A stretch of 5,116 bases of DNA, from NCBI RefSeq assembly GCF_937976265.1, contig NZ_CALJRX010000319.1, positions 1-5,116 of the forward strand. Reading direction: 5' to 3'. The position numbers and the translations under genes are program-made. A model generated the notes under the pieces. The model did not search any database. It was not told the origin of the DNA and saw nothing but the letters and a program-made list of their open reading frames with translations. Below are positions 1 through 5,116 of the stretch, piece after piece; the first letter of the stretch is position 1; every line of letters begins with the position of its first letter. This stretch comes from an uncultured Haemophilus sp. (GTDB lineage: Bacteria; Pseudomonadota; Gammaproteobacteria; Enterobacterales; Pasteurellaceae).

Positions 1-1553
1 GTATCCAACGATGCTGTTGGTTCATCTAAAATGAGAATCGGTGCGTCTTTTAAAATCGCACGGGCGATAGCAAGTCGTTGCTTTTCACCGCCGGAAAAAT
101 TACTCCCAATTTCATTAACTTGCGTTTGATACCCTTGTGGTAATGCCTGAATAAAATCGTGGCATTGGGCAAGTTTACAGGCATGAATCACCTCTTCATC
201 AGTAGCATTGGGTTTTGCCATTCGGATGTTATTTAATACGCTGTCTTGGAATAAATATACGTCTTGAAACACCACAGAAATTAATCTCATGAGCTGTTCT
301 TGGCTAACATCCCGAATATCGATACCGCCGATCGTAATTCGCCCTGATTGCGGATCAGCATAACGCAACAACAATCGAAGTAATGTTGTTTTACCACAAC
401 CGCTGGTGCCCACAAAAGCATTGAGGCTGTTAGGTTTTATGTCTAGATTAATGTCGTTTAGGATGGTTTTTTCAGCATTATAACCAAAGCGGACATGCTC
501 ATAGCGAATGCGATAATCTGTGGGTAATCTGCTGCCATGATTTTCCGCCAATTCAGGCAATGCCATCAGTTTTTCAAATTTTTCACAGCTAATCACAAAA
601 ATTTCTAAGAGCGAAGACATTTGCACAAAGAAGTTCAATACATCTGAAATTCGTGCAATTAAAATCAACACTGTGGCTAACAATACCCAATGGGCGCTAC
701 CAGAAATCACCCAAAATGTGCCAATAATTAATACGGCAATCAGGCTGAATTGAATGCTTGAGGTAATGATCAAATTCGGGCGTTCGCCTTTTTTTGTGCC
801 GATGCGTTGAATGTTTGCCACATCTTCAATCACACGGTTGAAAATATGTTGTTTGTTTTCTGTCTGCCCTGTTGATTTCAGTATTTCCAACCCCTGCACA
901 AACTCAATGGTTTCGCCTTTAAGTCGCTGATTAGCTTCTGCCAAAATACTAAATCCACGACGGAAAGCTTTTCTCCGCCATAAATAAAGTGGCACGATAA
1001 GCGGAAAAATAATGAAGATCAGCAGCCCAAAGCGGTAATCAAAGAAACAAAGACAAAGGGCGGCAGACATCGGTGTTAAAATGCCGTAAATTAGAATACT
1101 GATTAAACTGAATGCGTAATTTGTGGCTTCATTAATACTTTGGATGGCAACGGCACTGAGTTCGCCTGCACGAAATCCACTGAGGACGGCAAGAGATACG
1201 CGGCGGAGTTTTTCGCCCAGTTGACGTCTTAATTGATATGTCGCCAAAAATGAATCGCCTTTGGTGTCATAATATTCCGCCCAAATACGGAAAAGGAGAC
1301 TGGCGACTAAAAGCACGCCACACAAAATACTCCAAAAAATGACCGCACTTTGTCCAGCTTCAGTTTGTTCTAATGCCAAAAGCAGCGGATACAGCAAGCC
1401 GATAGCCACGCCGAATAAGGTCGCAGACAGCGCTGCAAAAGCAAGACAGCGTAAGAATGCGCTTTGTTGCTGTTGGGCAGCGGCAAATAAGGCGTGATAA
1501 GTTTGCCACAGACTTTTTACGCGTTGAGTTTCGGGATTAAAGTAAGATTGCAT
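1..1553 (-). CDS. Exporter-fold ABC half-transporter, YbtQ/IrtB-like, 3' end cut by window edge
   Basis: The frame is open from an ATG at 1553-1551 to the left edge, giving 517 residues without a stop. Family members are usually about 580-600 residues, so roughly 60-80 are missing. Seen: a membrane domain of about residues 30-310 with six likely hydrophobic segments (about 32-60, 70-92, 146-170, 174-192, 262-284, 288-308). The ATPase domain follows: A-loop Y358, Walker A GTSGCGKT (382-389), Q-loop Q430, signature SGGE (487-490), and Walker B with D510 and catalytic E511 followed by a canonical ASLD D-loop. The H-loop histidine lies beyond the window. Known: fusion of membrane and ATPase domains marks the ABC-B/type IV group, which includes the inward-acting YbtPQ and IrtAB as well as true exporters. 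Inferred: it pairs with the upstream half-transporter, 8 nt away, to import a ferric siderophore; the spacing and loop pattern around 382-517 recall YbtQ. A multidrug or lipid exporter is the main alternative. The family call is secure, the substrate is not. Confidence 0.93.
   Translation of the reverse strand, partial: MQSYFNPETQRVKSLWQTYHALFAAAQQQQSAFLRCLAFAALSATLFGVAIGLLYPLLLALEQTEAGQSAVIFWSILCGVLLVASLLFRIWAEYYDTKGDSFLATYQLRRQLGEKLRRVSLAVLSGFRAGELSAVAIQSINEATNYAFSLISILIYGILTPMSAALCLCFFDYRFGLLIFIIFPLIVPLYLWRRKAFRRGFSILAEANQRLKGETIEFVQGLEILKSTGQTENKQHIFNRVIEDVANIQRIGTKKGERPNLIITSSIQFSLIAVLIIGTFWVISGSAHWVLLATVLILIARISDVLNFFVQMSSLLEIFVISCEKFEKLMALPELAENHGSRLPTDYRIRYEHVRFGYNAEKTILNDINLDIKPNSLNAFVGTSGCGKTTLLRLLLRYADPQSGRITIGGIDIRDVSQEQLMRLISVVFQDVYLFQDSVLNNIRMAKPNATDEEVIHACKLAQCHDFIQALPQGYQTQVNEIGSNFSGGEKQRLAIARAILKDAPILILDEPTASLD
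1342..1350 (-). other. DNA uptake signal sequence (Hin type), minus orientation
   Basis: The 9-mer AAGTGCGGT is exact on the minus strand, preceded by A and followed by C then ATTTTTT, which fits the AT-rich tract that follows the core in Haemophilus-type uptake signals. It lies inside the second half-transporter gene, where it supplies codons for S69-A70-V71 (the extended core starts in Q68). Known role: it is recognised during natural transformation so that DNA of the same or related species is taken up preferentially. It is evidence for a Pasteurellaceae host rather than a regulator of this gene. Confidence 0.85.
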
Positions 1554-1558
1554 AACAT

Positions 1559-1563
1559 TCTCT
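1559..1563 (-). promoter_or_regulatory. Weak Shine-Dalgarno for the second half-transporter
   Basis: AGAGA on the minus strand lies 5 nt before the ATG at 1553-1551 and overlaps the TAG stop (1564-1562) of the preceding gene. It is a partial match to the anti-Shine-Dalgarno complement. It supports this start and suggests that ribosomes finishing the upstream gene re-initiate here. An out-of-frame ATG at 1558-1556 lies directly after it and would give only 13 codons. Confidence 0.4.
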
Positions 1564-3286
1564 AATGTATCGTCCAAGATTTTGCCTGTTGATATTCTGC
1601 CCAAAGGGTTTGATAGGCGACATTGGCTTGCAACAAGGCTTTGTGGTTGCCTTGAGCGATGATTTTGCCGTTCTCTAAATAAATAATTTGGTCGGCTTGG
1701 GTAATGCTAGACAGGCGATGCGCCACCATGATCACTGTTTTATTTTGCATCAGCGCATGAAATGCCTGCATTAAATCCGCCTCGTTTTTTGCATCGGAAA
1801 AGGCAGTGGGTTCGTCTAACAATAAAATCGGGCGATTTTGTAAAAAGGCTCGGGCTATACTGATACGTTGTTTTTGTCCGCCTGACAATAATTGTCCACG
1901 TTCACCCACTTTCGTTTGATATTGCTCCGGCAAGGTCATAATAAAGTCGTGAATACGAGCTTGTTTGGCGGCATTGATAATCGCTTCCTCCGTCACACTT
2001 TCTATACCGTAAGCAATGTTTTCGGCAATAGAGCAAGAAAATAAGAAATTATCCTGAAATACGACCGAACAATATTTCATGAGTTGATCCTGTTCCATAT
2101 GACGAATATCCGCACCACCTAAGGTGATTTTTCCGCTATCGACATCCCAAAAACGCAACAGCAAATTGAGTAAAGTGGTTTTGCCGGAGCCTGAAGTGCC
2201 AATAATGGCGGTAAAACTATTTTGTGGCACAATAAAGTCAATATCTTGTAGCGTATTTTTGTCGGCAGCATAGCTGAAATTGACCTGTTCAAATTGAACA
2301 GCATATCCCTTCGGCGTTTGTAACGGCAAAAGTGCGGTGGCATTTTCCAACGTTTTTATTTCGTTAATGCGTTCAATGGCGGCGCGGGAGCGTTCCAACA
2401 AATGAAACAGTCCCATGTACGGATGCATGGTTTCAATTAACCCGGCGGCTAACACTAAAAAGGCAAAAAAGCCAAAGGTGGAAAGCAGCGCAAGCGAGTG
2501 TAAATACACGCCTAACACGATCAAAAACAACATGATCGGCATTGGTGTAAAAAGAGAACGGGCAAGACGTGTTGGTGCGCCCACTTTGGCTAAAAAAGCG
2601 AAGATGACCTGATTAAAATTTTCCAATGCGGTGCTAAAACGGCTGTACGAACTTTGTCCCGCATCAAAGGTGCGAATCGTGCTCATGCCTTGAATATATT
2701 CAATAATCGCGCTATTGATTTGGCTCACTGCAGCACCGTAATCACGATAATTCAATCGACTTTTTTGCATTAAACGTTGCAGAATCGTAAACAACACGAC
2801 AAGGAAAATCAGCACAGCCAATGCCATTTGCCAATTTAACCAAAACAATGCCGCCAACACGAAAATCGGTGTGGAATAAGCCTCCGCTTTAAGGGGCGGA
2901 GCATCGGCAACAAAGGTGTGCAATTCGTTTACGTCATCGCACAGCACTTTGGTTAAACCGCCTGAACCGATTTCATTGACTTTGCCTAACGATAATTGAC
3001 TGATTTTTTTCGCAAGCTGTTGGCGTAGCATTTTTTCCAATTCAAAGGCCGCATAATGAGATTTGTCGTGCGCTTTAATTTTGCAGGTGTAATACAAAAT
3101 GGACGTGGCAAGCAGCGCGAAAATCTGCCAATAAGGAAACGTAAGAGATTGGCTGACGGTGAACACAATGTGGATCATCAAAAGCCAAATCCCGATTTTT
3201 AAGCCTTGCGCGAAGGTTGCCAACCACATTGAGGCGCGTAATTGCGCGGCAACAGGTTGGCAAATTCGTTGGTGTTGCTGACTCAT
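1562..3286 (-). CDS. Exporter-fold ABC half-transporter, YbtP/IrtA-like
   Basis: This complete 574-residue protein has a membrane domain (about 18-300) fused to an ATPase domain (about 328-565). Likely membrane segments are at about 22-45, 52-68, 136-152, 154-172, 247-265 and 268-288. ATPase motifs: A-loop Y339, Walker A GTSGSGKT (363-370), Q-loop Q411, signature LSGGQ (467-471), Walker B D491 with catalytic E492, and H-loop H523. All essential residues are present, so it should hydrolyse ATP. After Walker B it reads DEPTAFSD (491-498) instead of the usual DEPTSALD; a similar AFAD variant is what I recall from YbtP and IrtA proteins. Unlike mycobacterial IrtA, it has no N-terminal siderophore-interaction domain. 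The gene starts 3 nt after the receptor stop and ends 8 nt before the second half-transporter. I infer a heterodimeric inner-membrane importer of a ferric siderophore. Export of a drug, peptide or lipid is the alternative if the receptor is unrelated. Start: ATG at 3286, with no convincing Shine-Dalgarno, so translation is probably coupled to the receptor gene. Confidence 0.95.
   Translation of the reverse strand: MSQQHQRICQPVAAQLRASMWLATFAQGLKIGIWLLMIHIVFTVSQSLTFPYWQIFALLATSILYYTCKIKAHDKSHYAAFELEKMLRQQLAKKISQLSLGKVNEIGSGGLTKVLCDDVNELHTFVADAPPLKAEAYSTPIFVLAALFWLNWQMALAVLIFLVVLFTILQRLMQKSRLNYRDYGAAVSQINSAIIEYIQGMSTIRTFDAGQSSYSRFSTALENFNQVIFAFLAKVGAPTRLARSLFTPMPIMLFLIVLGVYLHSLALLSTFGFFAFLVLAAGLIETMHPYMGLFHLLERSRAAIERINEIKTLENATALLPLQTPKGYAVQFEQVNFSYAADKNTLQDIDFIVPQNSFTAIIGTSGSGKTTLLNLLLRFWDVDSGKITLGGADIRHMEQDQLMKYCSVVFQDNFLFSCSIAENIAYGIESVTEEAIINAAKQARIHDFIMTLPEQYQTKVGERGQLLSGGQKQRISIARAFLQNRPILLLDEPTAFSDAKNEADLMQAFHALMQNKTVIMVAHRLSSITQADQIIYLENGKIIAQGNHKALLQANVAYQTLWAEYQQAKSWTIH
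2330..2338 (+). other. DNA uptake signal sequence (Hin type), plus orientation
   Basis: AAGTGCGGT is exact on the plus strand, preceded by AA and followed by T-rich runs (CATTTT, then GTTTTTATTT), as expected of the extended signal. It lies antisense in the first half-transporter gene, where the minus strand encodes T317-A318-L319 in the linker between the membrane and ATPase domains. It is the second perfect copy in the window, about 1 kb from and opposite in orientation to the one at 1342-1350. Confidence 0.85.
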
Positions 3287-3289
3287 TGC

Positions 3290-5116
3290 TTAAAATCTTA
3301 ACTCGGTAGAAAGCCCAATTTGTCGTTCCGGCTGACGAGTAATGTCGCCAGAGCGCGGTACGAGTAAGATATCTTTGCGTAAGTTAAGCACGTTGTCGGC
3401 ATAAAGCGTGATTCTGGCATGCTTAAAGTCGTACGCTAAATAAACATCAAGTTGGTCATAATGCCCTACTTTACCATTGGCTAAGTTGTCGGCAGTGGAA
3501 TAATAACTGCTGTTGTAGCTGTAATTGGTACCAATTTCTAGATGGTCAAGAAGACGATAATTGGCCCCCACTTTTCCACTAAAACTTGGTGCACGAGCGA
3601 GTTTATTCCCTTCAATGCCGCTGTTTGGATAACGTTTGATATCGGTTTTTAACATCCCGATGCCCGCATTGAGTGCCAGTTTCTCCATGGCCTGCCATTC
3701 GGTATTGATTTCCGCACCATAGGTAACGACTTTATCGGCATTGCGGATCACGATGGAATTTGGACCAAGGGTGAACGGTAACTGCATGTCTTTGTAGTCG
3801 TTATAGAATAGGTTGCTGTTAATGCGTAGGCGTTTATCTGCGGATGTCCAACGATGATAAAGTTCGTAGTTCCAGACATATTCCGCGTCATATTCATAGC
3901 TGGTGTACGGCACACCGAAAGTCACACCGGCACCGCCCGGGTTGTAACCTTTGCCTACTTTAAAGCCTAAGCGTTGATCATCGTTAATTTTCCATGCAAT
4001 GTCTGCTTTTGGCAGGAAGACATTGTATTTTTTATCCCGATTGATGAAAAACATCGCACTTTTGCCTTTACGCTGATGATGTTCCTGTTCATAGCGAGCA
4101 GAAAGCGTCAATTCAAACGGAATATCCGGCGTAAAGGTAATTTCACCAAAGGCCGCCTTGGTTTTCGTTTTATCATTAAAATTTGTCGTAATCGGCGTGC
4201 GAGCAATGCGTCCGTTGAGCATCGTAACACTTTCATCTTGTTTCGCATTGAAATAGAACAAACCGAATAAACCACGGTATTTTTCGCTTTCGTATTTTAC
4301 AATGGGTTCAATTTGGAATTCATTGCCATCAACCCGAGCCGGAACACCTCGACGATTTGGCGGCAATGCGGTGTTGAATGGCGAAGTTGTTTTTCTATCG
4401 TGAATAAAGTGGGTATAAACCAATTTATTTTCCCATTTCCAATGCTCTGAGAGTTGGTAGCCAATGTCCCAAATGGTGCTGGCAGAGCGAGTTTGGAATA
4501 CCGGGCGTTCCGGCGTGTAACGTGGTGAATTAGGTTGTAATTCCGTTTCACTTTGTGGCGCTCTTGCGTTTAAATGATTGAACGTTAAACGGCTATAGAG
4601 ATCCGGCAAGGCAGACGGGGTCCACAGTAATTTGGCGCGGGTATTGGTGGCTTTAAACCAACGCGGATTGCCGACGGGATCGTAATGCGGTAAATCCACA
4701 GCAGTTTCCCGTTGTTGATGATCTACGCTTAAACGAAACGCCAACTCGTCTTTCACCACAGGGCCTGAAATCAGGGCTGCCGTTTGTGCCAATCGATGAT
4801 TTCCCATATTTAATTTCGCGGCACCTTCCCATTCTTGCGTTGGGTCATTGCTGGTCATGACCACCGCACCGGCAATGGCGTTACGCCCTTGGGCATAGCT
4901 TTGCGCGCCACGATAGATTTCTACCTGTTTCATATCCCAGAGGGATTTTGTACCGAACGCCAGTTCGTTATAGCTAGACGTTCTGCCGTCAATTTGCATA
5001 TTTAGTCTTGGACGTGAACCGGCAAAAAATGCCACCGCACCTACCGCCGGGCCGGACCCGTCAACGCCACGCACAGTAGGTAAGTCATTGCCCAAACCGG
5101 TGTCTAAAATATTCAC
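3290..5116 (-). CDS. TonB-dependent outer-membrane receptor (probable ferric-siderophore receptor), 5' end cut by window edge
   Basis: The frame is open from the right edge to a TAA at 3292-3290, leaving 608 residues. The codon at the edge is GTG, but it falls inside the plug domain and is not the real start. Signal peptide, TonB box and the first plug strands are missing, probably around 80-100 residues. Seen (window residues): the plug runs to about 95, with LPTVRGVDG (12-20), QIDGR (41-45) and the hallmark QVEIYRGAQSYAQGRNAIAG (64-83). An antiparallel beta-barrel pattern of alternating residues follows to the end, with the receptor motif KGYNPGG (389-395). The C-terminus LSTELRF ends in the phenylalanine typical of proteins assembled by the BAM complex. 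Heme-receptor FRAP and NPNL motifs are absent, which argues against a hemoglobin receptor. Role: energised through TonB-ExbBD, it would bring a ferric chelate into the periplasm. Directly downstream, 3 nt away, are the paired ABC half-transporters expected to complete import. The family call is firm; the ligand is inferred only from context and could be another metal complex. Confidence 0.94.
   Translation of the reverse strand: MNILDTGLGNDLPTVRGVDGSGPAVGAVAFFAGSRPRLNMQIDGRTSSYNELAFGTKSLWDMKQVEIYRGAQSYAQGRNAIAGAVVMTSNDPTQEWEGAAKLNMGNHRLAQTAALISGPVVKDELAFRLSVDHQQRETAVDLPHYDPVGNPRWFKATNTRAKLLWTPSALPDLYSRLTFNHLNARAPQSETELQPNSPRYTPERPVFQTRSASTIWDIGYQLSEHWKWENKLVYTHFIHDRKTTSPFNTALPPNRRGVPARVDGNEFQIEPIVKYESEKYRGLFGLFYFNAKQDESVTMLNGRIARTPITTNFNDKTKTKAAFGEITFTPDIPFELTLSARYEQEHHQRKGKSAMFFINRDKKYNVFLPKADIAWKINDDQRLGFKVGKGYNPGGAGVTFGVPYTSYEYDAEYVWNYELYHRWTSADKRLRINSNLFYNDYKDMQLPFTLGPNSIVIRNADKVVTYGAEINTEWQAMEKLALNAGIGMLKTDIKRYPNSGIEGNKLARAPSFSGKVGANYRLLDHLEIGTNYSYNSSYYSTADNLANGKVGHYDQLDVYLAYDFKHARITLYADNVLNLRKDILLVPRSGDITRQPERQIGLSTELRF

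Noticed and set aside
2415..2612. Plus-strand open frame of 65 codons
   Set aside because: It is antisense to the membrane domain of the complete half-transporter, has no recognisable motif, and its Lys-rich composition comes from the opposite strand's codons.
1..3286. A heterodimer with one degenerate ATP site, as in some exporters
   Set aside because: Both proteins keep Walker A lysine (K388, K369), Walker B aspartate and catalytic glutamate (E511, E492). The differences are limited to the D-loop and signature.
3290..3301. TTAAAATCTTAA near-palindrome at the gene junction
   Set aside because: The arms are only four AT base pairs and cover a stop codon. This is too weak for an operator or a terminator.
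3974..4270. Plus-strand open frame of 98 codons
   Set aside because: It is antisense to the receptor barrel, with no family features and no ribosome site I could support.
5034..5042. ACCGCACCT as a third uptake signal
   Set aside because: It has one mismatch in the conserved core, and the expected AT-rich tract on the downstream side is absent.
5114..5116. GTG at the right edge as the receptor start codon
   Set aside because: It lies within the plug domain, and the translation has no signal peptide or TonB box. The frame simply runs off the window.

Overview
The window holds part of one tightly packed operon read entirely on the minus strand, so its 5' end lies at the high coordinates. In transcription order it contains a TonB-dependent outer-membrane receptor that enters from the right edge without its N-terminus (3290-5116), a complete 574-residue ABC half-transporter of the exporter fold (1562-3286), and a second, homologous half-transporter whose last part is cut off by the left edge (1-1553). 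The junctions are 3 and 8 nt. There is no non-coding stretch longer than that, and no promoter, terminator, RNA gene, mobile element or CRISPR array is visible.

Organism: two perfect 9-mer cores of the Haemophilus-type DNA uptake signal sequence (AAGTGCGGT) are present, one on each strand (2330-2338 and 1342-1350). The copy at 1342-1350 is followed by the expected T-rich stretch. With the moderate base composition and the outer membrane implied by the receptor, this points to a naturally competent member of the Pasteurellaceae using the Hin-type signal (Haemophilus, Aggregatibacter, Pasteurella or a relative). I cannot fix the genus.

Function (inference): a TonB-dependent receptor followed by two different exporter-fold half-ABC proteins is the arrangement expected for siderophore uptake through a YbtPQ/IrtAB-type importer. 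The receptor would bring a ferric siderophore into the periplasm. The two half-transporters would form a heterodimer in the inner membrane and carry it, or its iron, into the cytoplasm without the usual FecCD-type permease and binding protein. The first half-transporter has the DEPTAFSD variant after Walker B, which recalls the YbtP/IrtA side. The second has the general layout of YbtQ/IrtB. No siderophore biosynthesis gene is seen here, so use of a siderophore made by other organisms is possible. The ligand and the direction of transport are not shown by the sequence.
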